From assembly GCA_964608315.1 (NCBI GenBank), contig CAZSNF010000004.1:105651-169650 (forward strand): a stretch of DNA of 64,000 bases, read 5' to 3'. Made by a program: the position numbers and the translations under genes. Of the stretch, positions 40,900 to 50,689 are shown one piece after another (within the stretch, counting starts at the first letter, position 1; each line of letters opens with the position of its first letter). The notes under the pieces are model-generated. The model had not been told where the DNA came from. It saw nothing but the letters and a program-made list of their open reading frames with translations, and ran no database searches. This DNA is from VXPQ01 sp964608315 (lineage in GTDB: Bacteria > Bacteroidota > Rhodothermia > Rhodothermales > VXPQ01).

Positions 40900-43619
40900 A
40901 ATCTTCCGGCCTGCCTCTTCCGCATGGCCGGACAGGAAGCCGCGGCGTTTCTTTGACGGAAAGGGGCGCGTCCGGGCGGAAATCGGTATCTTGGGACGTG
41001 CGTTGGCTGTTCGTCATATCCCTTGTGCTGCTTTCGCCGCTTTCGGCGGCGGGGCAAACCATTCGCATCGAGGCGGAAGAAGCGCCGCTGCGCGAGGCAT
41101 TGCTTGCCGTACGGGATCAGGCGGGCGTCGATATTGTGTTCTCGGAGGCGCTGGTCCAGGGTCGCCGTACGGCGTGCGCGTACGAAGGGACTTCCGTGGA
41201 AGCGGCTCTTGCGTGCATTCTCCGCCCGGTCGCGCTCGAAGCGCAACGCGTCCGCCGCAAGCAATACGTGGTGGTGCGCATTTCCGACTCGGCCGCCGAT
41301 CAGGCCGCGCGCCGGTGGACGTTGCGCGGATTCGTGCTGGATCAGGAAACCGGCGAGGCGTTGCCCGGGGCGCATATTTACCTTTCCGAGTTGCGTATCG
41401 GGGCGGCAACGAACAACGCGGGCTATTTTGCGCTGTCGTCCCTGCCGCCCGGGACGTATTCGGCGCAGGTTTCTTTTTTGGGGTATGCGACCGGGGAACA
41501 GCAGGTTGCAGAGACGTCTGCGCCGGTTATCGCGTCGCTTGCTCCGTTGGCTCTCGAAGGAGGCGGGATTGTGGTGGAAGACGAACGGGCGGACTATGCG
41601 GTGGCCGCCGCATCGCCGGGCTTGCTCAGGGAGTCGGTTCGTCGTCTTGAGCGATTGCCCTCCTTTCCGGGGGAATCGGACCTTTTCCAGGCCTTGCAGC
41701 ATTTTCCGGGCATCCGCAAGACGGGCGAATTGCATGGCGGCATGCTGATTCGCGGCGCCTCTCCGGATCAGAACCTTTACATGCTGGACGGGGCGCCCGT
41801 GTATCATCCCTGGCACGCATTCAGTCTCATTTCCATTTTCCAGACCGAAACGTTCAAGGACATCAAACTGTACCGAGGCTCGTTTCCCGTGGAATACGGG
41901 GGGAGGATATCGTCGGTGCTGGATGCGCAGATGAAGGACGGATCGCAGCAGGAGCCCCGCGCGCTCATGGCGGTGAGTCCGCTTAGCGGGCGCATGGTGA
42001 TCGAGTCTCCGGTTACCGCCAACAGTTCGTTCATGGCGGCGGCGCGCAGATCCTATCTCGACAAGATTATTGGCCGCGAGCATCCTGTGGAAAATGCGGA
42101 AGGGCGCCGGGACACGCTCCGCACGGGATACCATTTCTACGACGCCAGCGCAAAATATACGCACAGGTTCAAGGGAGGAGATCGGCTTTCGGTCAGTTAT
42201 TATCGAGGCGGCGACGACCTCGATTTGCGCCTGCCCTTCGATTTGTCCCTGGACTTTTCGTCCTGGCTTCGCCCGGCGGATCTTTTCTTCGAGGTGGCGC
42301 AGGAATGGCGCAACCAGTTGATCAGTACGCGCTACCAGCACCTGTTTTCCGAGCGTTTTTTTGTTACCGGAACGGCGTACCTGTCCACGTACCGGGCGCG
42401 CGAAAGCACTTTGCTGCGGCCCACGATTTCTGCGGTCATGCAATCCGATTACCGGGTGGACCTGCAGGATGCGGGCGTGAAGATGGATATGGAATATTTC
42501 CAATCCGTTTCCCACCGGATACAGGTGGGCCTGCAGGCCGGCGTACGCGATTTTTCCTCGTCGCTTGATGCGATCATCCGCCGTTCTGCGGGCGCGGTAG
42601 ATCGGCATGCGCAGACGAACGAGGCGACGGAGCCCGAACTGGCCCTGTATGCGCAGGACGTGTGGCGGCTAAACGAGCGCTGGATCGTCCATCCGGGCGT
42701 CCGGCTCAATGTGTTCGGGACCGGGTTGCGCACGGATGTGAGTCCGAGCCTTGCGCTGGAGCATGTCGTGGCTCCCCGACGCCTGCGCTTGCGCGCGGGG
42801 GCAAGCCGAACCATGCAATATCTTCACCGGTTGCGCGATCGTTACGCCTTTACGTACGATCTTGTAACAAGCCGCTGGATTCCGGCCAGCGAAGATATTG
42901 CGCCGTCCTCCGGTTATCAGGGTTCCGCAGGGGTGGAGAGCAGCCCCTGGCGGGGGGTAACGCTCCAGGGAGATATGTACTGGCGCCATGTAACGGACGT
43001 CTTGCTTCCGGAAGACGAGTTTCGCAGCAAAAATGAACTGGTGGGGCCCGGGATCGACGTGGGCGAGTTGCTTGGACAATACGTGCGGGGCAATGCCCGG
43101 GCGTACGGCGTGGAACTTTCCGCCGCCGCGGACCGGCCTCCCTGGTTTGTTCGCCTGAACTATGCAGGGGGAAGGTCCCTGACGCGCTCTTCCGCCCTCG
43201 GAGAAGGGTCGTTTCGGCCCGCCCGATACGATGTGCCCCGCTCTGTTGGCGTCCTGGCGGCGCGAGAACTCGGAAAATGGCGCGTCCTTTCCATTCTGGA
43301 GGCGCGAAGCGGGTACCCGACGACCGTGCCCGTCGCGCAGTACGCCATAGGCGATCTGCTGGACGAAACGGATCGGTATTTGCACCGCCCCTACCTGAAC
43401 AATGGACGCTTGCCGCCCTATTTTCGGCTGGATATTGCTGCGGAGCGGCGTTTCCGGGCGCTGGGCGCATCCTGGTTTGCCCGCTTGCATCTGTACAATG
43501 TGACGAATCGCCGCAATGTGACGGCGCGGCAATATATTCCTTCGGATCAGGGCATGGAAATTCAGGACCGGCGCGGTTTGCCCATCTTGCCCCTGTTCGA
43601 AATCAGGATGCAACTATGA
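40896..43619 (+). CDS. TonB-dependent receptor with STN signalling domain and carboxypeptidase-like domain
   Basis: 907 residues. A hydrophobic export signal lies at about 36-53, preceded by an unusually long polar N-tail. An STN domain ('IRIEAEEAPLREALLAVRDQAGVDIVF') covers about 54-120. A CarboxypepD_reg-like domain ('GFVLDQETGEALPGAHIYL', 'GYFALSSLPPGTYSAQVSFLGY') covers about 138-215. A plug ('MLIRGASPDQNLYMLDGAPVYHP') follows, then a 22-strand-type barrel to the end. The STN domain is the element that talks to FecR-type anti-sigma factors, matching the upstream sigma/FecR pair. It overlaps the lipoprotein gene downstream by 4 bp. Likely importer of a nutrient or siderophore; ligand unknown. 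Confidence 0.9.
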   Translation: MKSSGLPLPHGRTGSRGVSLTERGASGRKSVSWDVRWLFVISLVLLSPLSAAGQTIRIEAEEAPLREALLAVRDQAGVDIVFSEALVQGRRTACAYEGTSVEAALACILRPVALEAQRVRRKQYVVVRISDSAADQAARRWTLRGFVLDQETGEALPGAHIYLSELRIGAATNNAGYFALSSLPPGTYSAQVSFLGYATGEQQVAETSAPVIASLAPLALEGGGIVVEDERADYAVAAASPGLLRESVRRLERLPSFPGESDLFQALQHFPGIRKTGELHGGMLIRGASPDQNLYMLDGAPVYHPWHAFSLISIFQTETFKDIKLYRGSFPVEYGGRISSVLDAQMKDGSQQEPRALMAVSPLSGRMVIESPVTANSSFMAAARRSYLDKIIGREHPVENAEGRRDTLRTGYHFYDASAKYTHRFKGGDRLSVSYYRGGDDLDLRLPFDLSLDFSSWLRPADLFFEVAQEWRNQLISTRYQHLFSERFFVTGTAYLSTYRARESTLLRPTISAVMQSDYRVDLQDAGVKMDMEYFQSVSHRIQVGLQAGVRDFSSSLDAIIRRSAGAVDRHAQTNEATEPELALYAQDVWRLNERWIVHPGVRLNVFGTGLRTDVSPSLALEHVVAPRRLRLRAGASRTMQYLHRLRDRYAFTYDLVTSRWIPASEDIAPSSGYQGSAGVESSPWRGVTLQGDMYWRHVTDVLLPEDEFRSKNELVGPGIDVGELLGQYVRGNARAYGVELSAAADRPPWFVRLNYAGGRSLTRSSALGEGSFRPARYDVPRSVGVLAARELGKWRVLSILEARSGYPTTVPVAQYAIGDLLDETDRYLHRPYLNNGRLPPYFRLDIAAERRFRALGASWFARLHLYNVTNRRNVTARQYIPSDQGMEIQDRRGLPILPLFEIRMQL

Positions 43620-44554
43620 CGTTTCCGGCGATTCACAGGGCAAGGCGGGTCCGGGCAGGCATGCTGTGCGCATGTCTTGCCGCTGCGGGGTGCGATACGG
43701 TCGCTCCGGTGGACGATGCGCAGGTCATAGTGGAGGGATTTCTCGACGCCGGGCAGCCTCTGCAACCCGTTATGGTGCGCCGGACCTTGTCGCCCAAAGG
43801 GCCTTACGATATGGAGCAAGCGGCCGTTTCGGACGCCGAGGTGGAAGTGACGCTGGGGGACAAGGTCGTGCGGTATGCGCCAGATCCGGGACACCCCGGG
43901 CGGTATGCGCCGACAGGGAACGGGGCGGGCGTCGTCGTCGCCGGAGATGCGTTCTCGTTCCGCGCCGGTTGGCGGGATGCGGTGGTAACGGCGTCCGGGT
44001 ATGTTCCGCCTGAAATAGAAATCCGCGACGTATCGCTGAAGATTCCGTCGGAACCTGTTTCGGCGGTGTTGCTCGACTCGCTGGCGCTGTCGGATACGCT
44101 GGCGACGGGCGCCTACACCGGGTACATTTATCCCATCGAGGCCATGATCGAATGGGTTGCGCCGGAAGAAGGGGCGTTTTCGGAAGAATTCTGGGTGCGG
44201 GCGCAATTGCAACCGTTCACCACGTTTTCTTCTCCCATTGTGGACTTGTTTCTGCGTTCCGACGATGCGTTTCGGGAGCAGGCGCGGCAAACCGAAGGAA
44301 CGGAGAGGTCCTGGGCCGGGGTATACGCCGTCAGCGTACCCGGAGAAAACGATCCCTTGCCGGAGCATGGCCTGCGCGTTTCGCTGGTGCGGTCCGGAGC
44401 GGATTACGCCCGGTTCGCCGCCAGCCGGGACGATCCCGACCGGCGCGAACCCATTTCCGGCGTACAAGGAGGGATCGGTATCTTTGCGGCAGTCTCCGTC
44501 GATTCGGTGCATGTGCAGGTGGACGGGACGGGCGGGGAATCGATCCCGCCGTAA
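43616..44554 (+). CDS. DUF4249-like lipoprotein, receptor partner
   Basis: 312 residues from the ATG overlapping the receptor stop. The lipobox AAGC lies near residue 26. The mature part opens with 'VIVEGFLDAGQPLQPVMVRRT' and 'VEVTLGDKVVRYAPD', the Ig-like beta pattern of DUF4249 proteins encoded behind TonB receptors in Bacteroidota. They are thought to sit on the outer membrane and assist substrate capture, in the way SusD-type partners do. Completes the sigma/FecR/barrel/receptor/lipoprotein locus. Confidence 0.8.
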   Translation: MTFPAIHRARRVRAGMLCACLAAAGCDTVAPVDDAQVIVEGFLDAGQPLQPVMVRRTLSPKGPYDMEQAAVSDAEVEVTLGDKVVRYAPDPGHPGRYAPTGNGAGVVVAGDAFSFRAGWRDAVVTASGYVPPEIEIRDVSLKIPSEPVSAVLLDSLALSDTLATGAYTGYIYPIEAMIEWVAPEEGAFSEEFWVRAQLQPFTTFSSPIVDLFLRSDDAFREQARQTEGTERSWAGVYAVSVPGENDPLPEHGLRVSLVRSGADYARFAASRDDPDRREPISGVQGGIGIFAAVSVDSVHVQVDGTGGESIPP

Positions 44555-44679
44555 CCATGCCGCGCGGGGCGCGGGAACACAAAAAATCCCCTCTGGTTGT
44601 ACAAAGTCGTATAAAATCGTTACATTATAAGAATGGGCTTTTTTACAAGGTCCATTCCGTATGTAACGCATGCAAGCGC

Positions 44680-45111
44680 ATGAGTCGTTGGTTACGTCGC
44701 TGCGCTTGCATCACCCTCAATATCATCCAGGCACAAACGTACGCAGAGCACGTGACGAACGACGAGTTGAATGGACACGGCGTCCCGCCGCAGCATTCTT
44801 ACCGCGATGAAATTTATTCCCGCCGCGTCCCCGCCGGGAAACGAACCTATTACTTTGACGTCAAGACGACGCGATCAGGCGAGGATTTCTTCGTAACCAT
44901 TACGGAAAGCAAGCGCGTTGGGGAAAACCGGCACGAGAAGCACAAAGTTTTCCTCTACAAGGAAGATTTTGGCAAGTTTATTACAGCGTTGCACGATGTG
45001 GTGAAGCATGTTGTGGACGAACGGCTTCCAGGTTACGATTTCCGCAATTTGCCGGAACTGACCAGCATCGAGGACCAGGGGCGCTCTTCGGGCGGTTCGG
45101 AGTACCGCTAA
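44680..45111 (+). CDS. PUR-family (DUF3276) nucleic-acid-binding protein
   Basis: 143 residues from the ATG at 44680; a GTG at 44752 would give 119, closer to the usual family size. The core 'EIYSRRVPAGKRTYYFDVKTTRSGEDFFVTITESKRVG' followed by 'KHKVFLYKEDFGKFITALHDVV' is the PUR repeat seen in Bacteroidota DUF3276 proteins and in Borrelia BpuR, which bind single-stranded DNA and RNA. The C-terminal tail is polar and Ser/Gly-rich. The upstream region (44590-44640) is AT-rich and probably holds its promoter. Confidence 0.82.
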   Translation: MSRWLRRCACITLNIIQAQTYAEHVTNDELNGHGVPPQHSYRDEIYSRRVPAGKRTYYFDVKTTRSGEDFFVTITESKRVGENRHEKHKVFLYKEDFGKFITALHDVVKHVVDERLPGYDFRNLPELTSIEDQGRSSGGSEYR

Positions 45112-45137
45112 CGCGGGCGGAACCGTTTTTGCAAGGG

Positions 45138-45166
45138 AAGCCCTGTTGTCCAGACCGACAGGGCTT
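45138..45166 (+). terminator. Stem-loop terminator candidate
   Basis: AAGCCCTGT and ACAGGGCTT form a 9-bp stem with an 11-base loop 27 bp after the PUR gene stop. The following T run is short, so it is a weak intrinsic terminator. Confidence 0.55.
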
Positions 45167-45252
45167 TCGCCGTTGCAGAGGCAAGGCGTTGGCGGGGCGA
45201 GGTTATTCCGGCGCCGTACGCTTTGCGCTTGTGCAACCTTTTGCTTCTCGCC

Positions 45253-46593
45253 ATGCTTCCTGTCGTACCTTTTGCCCGGCGCCGGGAACAACTGGAACGC
45301 CTTTTTTCGCGCCTCGCCGTGTTCGACGATCAGATCGACGAGACGGTGCGGCGCATTCTGGCAGAAGTGCGTTCAGGGGGCGACGCCGCCGTACTTGATT
45401 GTACGGAGCGGTTCGATGGAGTGCGTCCGGCCTCGTTGCTTGTGGACGCCGATCGGCTTGCCGAGGCGCATGCAGGCCTGAACGATTCGTTGCGCGGCAT
45501 TCTTGCCGAGGCGGCGGACGCTATCCGGCGGTTTCACGAAAAACAACGGCGGGCGTCGTGGTTCGAGACGGAGGAGGACGGCGTCGGATTGGGGCAACGC
45601 TATGTGCCCATGGAACGGGTCGGAGTGTATGCGCCCGGCGGTACGGCGGCGTATCCGTCCAGCGTACTGATGAATGTTATTCCGGCGCAGGTTGCGGGCG
45701 TTGAACATTTGTATCTCGCCTCGCCGCCCGGGCCGGACGGATTGCCCCACCCGCTTGTGTTGGCCGCGGCCCATATGCTCGGCGTGGATCATGTATTTTC
45801 GGCGGGGGGCGCGCAGGCTATCGCCATGTTTGCCTTCGGGACGGAATCCGCGCCGCGCGTTGACAAGATCGCGGGGCCAGGCAATGCCTGGGTGGCGACG
45901 GCCAAAAAACAGGTTTACGGCCTTGCGGATATTGATTCGGTGGCAGGCCCAAGCGAAATCGTCGTGCTGGCGGATTCTTCTGCCGATCCGCGTTTTGCGG
46001 CGGCCGATTTGCTTGCGCAGGCCGAGCACGATCCCCGTGCTTCGGCGGTATTGACGACGCCCGACGCTGCGCTGGCGGAAGCGGTTCGGCGCCATGCTTT
46101 CGAGATGACGGCCTCCTTGCCGCGTCGCGCCATCGTGGAGGCGTCGCTTGCCGAGTATGGCGCCTGCATCGTGACCGATACGCTGGACGAGGCTATTCGG
46201 GTGGTGAACGAACTGGCTCCCGAACACCTTGAAGTATTGACTCGGGATCCGGCTTCCGTCTTGCCCCGTATCCGACACGCAGGCGCCATTTTTCTGGGAC
46301 CGTTTTCTCCGGAACCGGTCGGCGATTATTTTGCCGGGCCGAACCATGTGCTTCCCACCGGCGGCGCGGCCCGGTATGCTTCGGCGCTGGGCGTCGAGGA
46401 CTTTGTTCGGCGGCAATCCGTCATTGCATGGACCGAAGCGCGACTTGCAAGAACCGCCTCGCGCATCGCTGCGTTTGCGAGGGCAGAGGGACTTGAGGCG
46501 CACGCCCGCGCCATAGAAATCCGGTCAGGAGATATTTCCGCACACAGCGCATCGAACAGGCAAGAGGATGAGTCCGCAAACCCGCATGGATGA
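45253..46593 (+). CDS. hisD: Histidinol dehydrogenase
   Basis: 446 residues from the ATG at 45253; a start at 45223 adds ten hydrophobic residues and is less likely. Conserved blocks are clear: 'VGVYAPGGTAAYPSSVLMNVIPA' (NAD/substrate), 'VDKIAGPGNAWVATAKKQV', 'DSVAGPSEIVVLAD', 'LLAQAEHDP' (zinc ligands Gln/His) and 'PEHLEV'. It catalyses the last two oxidations of histidine synthesis (histidinol to histidine). The end overlaps hisC by 26 bp, indicating a his operon fragment; other his genes are not in the window. Confidence 0.95.
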   Translation: MLPVVPFARRREQLERLFSRLAVFDDQIDETVRRILAEVRSGGDAAVLDCTERFDGVRPASLLVDADRLAEAHAGLNDSLRGILAEAADAIRRFHEKQRRASWFETEEDGVGLGQRYVPMERVGVYAPGGTAAYPSSVLMNVIPAQVAGVEHLYLASPPGPDGLPHPLVLAAAHMLGVDHVFSAGGAQAIAMFAFGTESAPRVDKIAGPGNAWVATAKKQVYGLADIDSVAGPSEIVVLADSSADPRFAAADLLAQAEHDPRASAVLTTPDAALAEAVRRHAFEMTASLPRRAIVEASLAEYGACIVTDTLDEAIRVVNELAPEHLEVLTRDPASVLPRIRHAGAIFLGPFSPEPVGDYFAGPNHVLPTGGAARYASALGVEDFVRRQSVIAWTEARLARTASRIAAFARAEGLEAHARAIEIRSGDISAHSASNRQEDESANPHG

Positions 46594-47665
46594 GCTCGTG
46601 CGCCGCATTCGTCCGGCGGTCCGCGCCCGCAGCCCGTATCTGGTGGGCCTCCCGGAGGCAACCACGGTAAAATTAAACCAGAACGAAAGTCCGTACGACC
46701 TTCCGCCGGCGGTCAAGGAGGAGGCGCTGCAGGCGTTTGCGCGTATTTCGTTCAACCGATATCCGGACGAGTTTGCGGAACCCCTCGCGCAGACGTTCGC
46801 TGTCTGGGCCGGATGCGATCCCGCCGGGGTTATGGTGGGCAACGGGTCCAATGACCTGGCCGGGTTGCTGGGCCTTGCGTTGATTGAGCGCGGGGCGTCC
46901 GTGGTGCTGCCGCGTCCCATGTTTTCCCTTTACGCCAAAGTGGCGTTGCTGCACGACGGCGATCTTTTCGAGGTCCCCTGCCGGGAAGATTTTCGCTTCG
47001 ATACGGACGCCCTTGTCAAGGCGGTTGCGCTGCGTCGCCCGGCGCTCGTTGTGCTTGCGACGCCCAACAATCCCACGGGTCTGGCTATGACGCTGGATGA
47101 GATTGCGGCGGTGGCCGACGCTTCAGACGGGTTTGTCGCGGTGGACGAAGCGTATCTGGAATTTTCAGAGGAAGGCAGCGCGCTTCGGTTGATGGACGAA
47201 TACCCCAATCTGATTTTGCTGCGCACTTTTTCCAAGGCGTGCGGCCTGGCCGGGCTGCGCCTCGGCTTTCTCATAGCTCATCCCGACGTGTTGCGCGAAC
47301 TGCGCAAGGCGAGGATGCCGTTCATGATTGATCCGCTGGCCTCTGCGGCGGCGCGCCTCCTGCTTACGTCCTGGCCAGATGTGGTTGCCGAGCGGGCGCG
47401 GCGCATTCGAGCGGATTGCCTGGCGATTGCCTCCGCTCTTGCGGACATGGAAGGGGTGGAGGTGATTCCGTCTCAAACGAATTTCGTCTTGTTTCGGACG
47501 CCGCTGGACGCGGATCGCCTGAAAGCGCGTTTTCTTGCAGAGGGCGTACTGGTTCGGTCCATGTCCGGATACGTCGAATTGCAGGGTTTTCTTCGGGTAA
47601 ACGCCGGAACGGAAATTGAGAACAAGGCATTTATGACGGCGTTAGAACATGCGCTGTCGGCATGA
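46568..47665 (+). CDS. hisC: Histidinol-phosphate aminotransferase
   Basis: 365 residues, fold-type I PLP enzyme. 'LNQNESPYDLP' and 'GNGSNDLAGLL' near the N-terminus, 'ATPNNPTG' and 'FSKACGLAGLRLGF' with Lys223 as the Schiff-base lysine define the HisC subfamily. It makes histidinol phosphate from imidazole-acetol phosphate. Its start lies inside hisD and its stop overlaps the next start (ATGA), so three genes are translationally linked. Confidence 0.95.
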   Translation: MSPQTRMDELVRRIRPAVRARSPYLVGLPEATTVKLNQNESPYDLPPAVKEEALQAFARISFNRYPDEFAEPLAQTFAVWAGCDPAGVMVGNGSNDLAGLLGLALIERGASVVLPRPMFSLYAKVALLHDGDLFEVPCREDFRFDTDALVKAVALRRPALVVLATPNNPTGLAMTLDEIAAVADASDGFVAVDEAYLEFSEEGSALRLMDEYPNLILLRTFSKACGLAGLRLGFLIAHPDVLRELRKARMPFMIDPLASAAARLLLTSWPDVVAERARRIRADCLAIASALADMEGVEVIPSQTNFVLFRTPLDADRLKARFLAEGVLVRSMSGYVELQGFLRVNAGTEIENKAFMTALEHALSA

Positions 47666-48216
47666 AATATATTAAGGTAGATATCATCGGGCTTTCCACC
47701 ACTCCTGCGAGTGGGGGCTCTGCCTATGCGCTTATTCTGGGCGAGGTCACCGGAAACCGCAAATTGCCCATCATCATCGGATCGTTCGAGGCGCAGGCTA
47801 TTGCGCTTGAAATGGAGAAGATTCAGCCGCCGCGCCCAATGACGCACGACTTGCTGCGCGATTCGATGGAGGCGGTCAAGGCCGAAGTGACGGAAGTGGT
47901 TATCGACGAACTGCGGGAAGGCACGTTCTTCGCCAAAATCTGCTATACCCATAACGGAAAGGCCTCCCATCTCGATTCCCGTCCGAGCGATGCGGTGGCG
48001 CTTGCCGTCCGCCTCGGCGTACCCATCTATGTGGCTCCCGACGTAATGCAGAACGCCAGCATACGCAAGGAACGGGAAGCGGCGCCTGCCACCATGACCC
48101 TGCTGGAGCAAATGGAGTATCAGCTTGACGTGGCCGTGCAGGAAGAAAATTACGAGAAAGCCGCCGAACTCCGCGACGAAATCAAGCGGCTTCAAGGCGA
48201 GCGGCAGCAGAATTAG
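47662..48216 (+). CDS. DUF151 bifunctional-nuclease-type protein with UVR motif
   Basis: 184 residues. Residues 1-140 form the DUF151 (BFN) domain: 'ALILGEVTGNRKLPIIIGSFEAQAIALEME' and 'SRPSDAVALAVRLGVPIYV' are diagnostic. Residues 148-182 ('LLEQMEYQLDVAVQEENYEKAAELRDEIKRL') form a UVR helix hairpin as in UvrB/UvrC and McsA. This two-domain form is typical of Bacteroidota and relatives. Nuclease activity was reported for plant homologs; the bacterial role is unclear. Start overlaps the hisC stop. Confidence 0.88.
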   Translation: MKYIKVDIIGLSTTPASGGSAYALILGEVTGNRKLPIIIGSFEAQAIALEMEKIQPPRPMTHDLLRDSMEAVKAEVTEVVIDELREGTFFAKICYTHNGKASHLDSRPSDAVALAVRLGVPIYVAPDVMQNASIRKEREAAPATMTLLEQMEYQLDVAVQEENYEKAAELRDEIKRLQGERQQN

Positions 48217-48248
48217 CGCGGCGGCGCTCCCATTTTTCGCCCATCGAT

Positions 48249-49874
48249 ATGCAGGCGTCCGCAGAGCCTATTTCGTTTGCCGACTTGCACGGCTTTTCGG
48301 CGCTTTTTCGGGATTATTGCACGCGCTACGAGGCGCTTTCGGACTACTTTGCAGGCGATTGGCGGGAGGCCGCAGAACGAGCGCGCGCTGCGGATCGGGC
48401 CGCGGCGCTGGATCGGGACCGGCATGCGCTTGCGGATGCGCTCGCCGCGCAACATGCGGTCCAGGGCGATAGCGATGCGGCGCGAAACGGCGTCGAGGCG
48501 TTGCGCGCGCGGGATACCGTCGTTGTGGTTACCGGGCAGCAGGTGGGTTTGTTTACGGGTCCGATGTACGCCATCCTGAAGGCGTTTTCCGCCATTCGAT
48601 TGGCCGAGCGGCTTGCCGAAGAAACGGGGCGGCGCGTGGTTCCGGTATTCTGGCTGGGCGGCGAAGACCACGATGCGGACGAGATTTCGAGCGCAGTCTT
48701 GCTTCGCGGAAATCGTCCCGCAGAGGTGCGTTTGCAGGCAGGCGCCATCGTATCTTCCGGCCCGACCGGTCGCATACGGCCTGGCCAGGAGGTTATGGAC
48801 CGTCTGGAGCAGCTTCTTCCCGATACGGATTTCAAGCGAGATGTGCTGCGCATGGTTCGGGCGTCGTACGGCGCGGACGCAACGCTTTCCGAAGGGTTTG
48901 CCCGGATGCTCCGGGTTCTTTTTCCCGAACTGGTGATTGTCGATCCCGACAATGCGGCCCTCAAGCGACTGGCGGCGCCGCTTTTTGCGCAAGAAATCAG
49001 GGAAGCAGGAACGGCTGCGGACCTTGTGCGCGAGGTTTCGGGAGCATTGGGGCGCGCCTACCATGAGCAGGCCCTGGCGCGCCCGGCCAATCTTTTTTTG
49101 CTGGAAGCGGGGCGGCGCATTCCGCTCGATCTCGACGGCGAGGAGTTTGCGGCGCGCGGCGCTGATCGGCGCATGACGCGGGCGGAAGCCCTGGAACTCG
49201 TGCATCGATCGCCGGAATCGTTCAGCCCGAACGTGTTGCTGCGTCCCTTGATGCAAGATTTATTGCTGCCCACGGCGATGTACGTGGGCGGCCCGGGCGA
49301 GATCGCCTATTTTGCGCAGTGTCGTCCCCTGTACGAGTGGGCGGGGCTGCCCATGCCGATCATTTATCCGCGGGCGAGCGCCACCTTCCTGGAGCCGCAT
49401 GTGGCGAGAGCGCTGGATGCATACGGCTTGACCGTGGGGGATTTTTCAGAGGATGCGGACCAGATTTTCCATCGCGTCGTGGCGGATGCAATGCAGGGAA
49501 CGCTCGACGAAGCGTTCGACGAAGCGGCGCAGCGTCTCGGCGAGGCGGCGGGTCCGGTGCGCGCGTTGTTGCGCGCGTTGGACGGTACGCTGGACAAAGC
49601 GGCCGATGCGGCCCAAAAAGTCATGGCGGACGAGCTGGCCCGGTTGCGGGCGAAGGCGGTTCGGGCCGAAAAGAAAAAACAGGACGTCGTGCGCGCTCGC
49701 CTCGAAAAGGCGCAGGCGAATTTGTACCCGAACGGGATATTGCAGGAGCGGGGATTGTGCGTACTGCATTTCCTCAACAAATATGGCATGGGTTTTCTGG
49801 AGATGCTCCGCGAAACGATTGACATGGATACGTCCGCGCATCAGGTGGTGCGGTTGGAGGGAAAGAAGGGATAA
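48249..49874 (+). CDS. bshC: Bacillithiol biosynthesis cysteine-adding enzyme BshC
   Basis: 541 residues. 'VVVVTGQQVGLFTGPMYAILKAFSAIRLAE' and 'VVPVFWLGGEDHDADEIS' are the hallmark nucleotide-binding blocks of BshC, and a coiled-coil segment (about 440-490, Lys/Ala/Arg-rich) near the end is also typical. BshC joins cysteine to glucosaminyl-malate, giving the thiol bacillithiol. bshB1, encoding the preceding step, lies 6.4 kb downstream at 56306; bshA is not in the window. Presence of both supports bacillithiol as this organism's low-molecular-weight thiol. Confidence 0.93.
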   Translation: MQASAEPISFADLHGFSALFRDYCTRYEALSDYFAGDWREAAERARAADRAAALDRDRHALADALAAQHAVQGDSDAARNGVEALRARDTVVVVTGQQVGLFTGPMYAILKAFSAIRLAERLAEETGRRVVPVFWLGGEDHDADEISSAVLLRGNRPAEVRLQAGAIVSSGPTGRIRPGQEVMDRLEQLLPDTDFKRDVLRMVRASYGADATLSEGFARMLRVLFPELVIVDPDNAALKRLAAPLFAQEIREAGTAADLVREVSGALGRAYHEQALARPANLFLLEAGRRIPLDLDGEEFAARGADRRMTRAEALELVHRSPESFSPNVLLRPLMQDLLLPTAMYVGGPGEIAYFAQCRPLYEWAGLPMPIIYPRASATFLEPHVARALDAYGLTVGDFSEDADQIFHRVVADAMQGTLDEAFDEAAQRLGEAAGPVRALLRALDGTLDKAADAAQKVMADELARLRAKAVRAEKKKQDVVRARLEKAQANLYPNGILQERGLCVLHFLNKYGMGFLEMLRETIDMDTSAHQVVRLEGKKG

Positions 49875-50152
49875 TTGGCCTGGCTGCCCTGCGCCCGGCG
49901 AGGCGGGGCCGTATTTTCCGTATGGCGCCTCTGCATCCGGAAGGTTTTCCCGAATCGGGGCGCGGCGGCGTTGCAGGAGAGACGGAATGTTTCCCGCCTA
50001 TGGTTGCCTCCAGGTCGTGATGTGTTCTTCCAGTTCCACGCGGAAACGGCCCATGTCCCCGCGCCTGTTTTCTGCTTCCGTGCGTCCGGCGAGGCGGGCG
50101 ATTTCTTAGGCCGGGTGTTGCGCCCTGTGTCCCCTTGCGTTATCTTCGTCCC

Positions 50153-50629
50153 ATGCGTTTCTTCCTATGCGCCATATGGACACTGGGTTTGCTGCCGCTG
50201 GCTGCTTCGTCGGCGGCGCAGTCCCCCGCCGATCTGTCCTCTGAAGGCGTACGGGCCGTCATCGATCAACTGTTCGACGGCATGCGGACCGGCGACAGCA
50301 CAATGGTTCGGGATGCGTTTCACGAAGAGGCGCGCATACAGTCCGCAATCGTGCGCGATGGGCGGAATGTGCTCCAGATAGGCAGCGTGGACGGTTTCGT
50401 GCAGGCGGTGGGGATGCCCCGTTTCGAAGTATGGGACGAGAGGATATGGGATGTGGATATCGCCGTGGACGGCCAGCTTGCCCAGGCATGGATGAATTAC
50501 GCCTTTTTTCTTGGCGATACGTTCAGCCATTGCGGCGTGAACGCCTTTCACTTCCACCACGACGGCTCTGCCTGGAAAATTACGCAGGTCACCGACACGC
50601 GCCGGACAGACGGGTGCGGGGTGGAATAG
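50153..50629 (+). CDS. Secreted NTF2-like (Lumazine_bd_2/SnoaL) protein
   Basis: 158 residues from the ATG at 50153, which places a signal peptide (cleavage near SSAAQ) first. The mature part has the NTF2-like pattern: 'AVIDQLFDGMRTGDSTMVRDAFHEEARI' helix and tail, then 'AQAWMNYAFFLGDTFSHCGVNAFHFHHDGSAWKITQVTDTRR' strands. Such folds are small-molecule-binding or enzymatic pockets, and the family is common as secreted proteins in Bacteroidota. The 278 bp before it, back to bshC, show no gene. Confidence 0.75.
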   Translation: MRFFLCAIWTLGLLPLAASSAAQSPADLSSEGVRAVIDQLFDGMRTGDSTMVRDAFHEEARIQSAIVRDGRNVLQIGSVDGFVQAVGMPRFEVWDERIWDVDIAVDGQLAQAWMNYAFFLGDTFSHCGVNAFHFHHDGSAWKITQVTDTRRTDGCGVE

Positions 50630-50689
50630 GGGATTTGGGCAGGATTATTCAATGACGTGTGTTGTCGTCATTATTTTATGAAGACAAGG

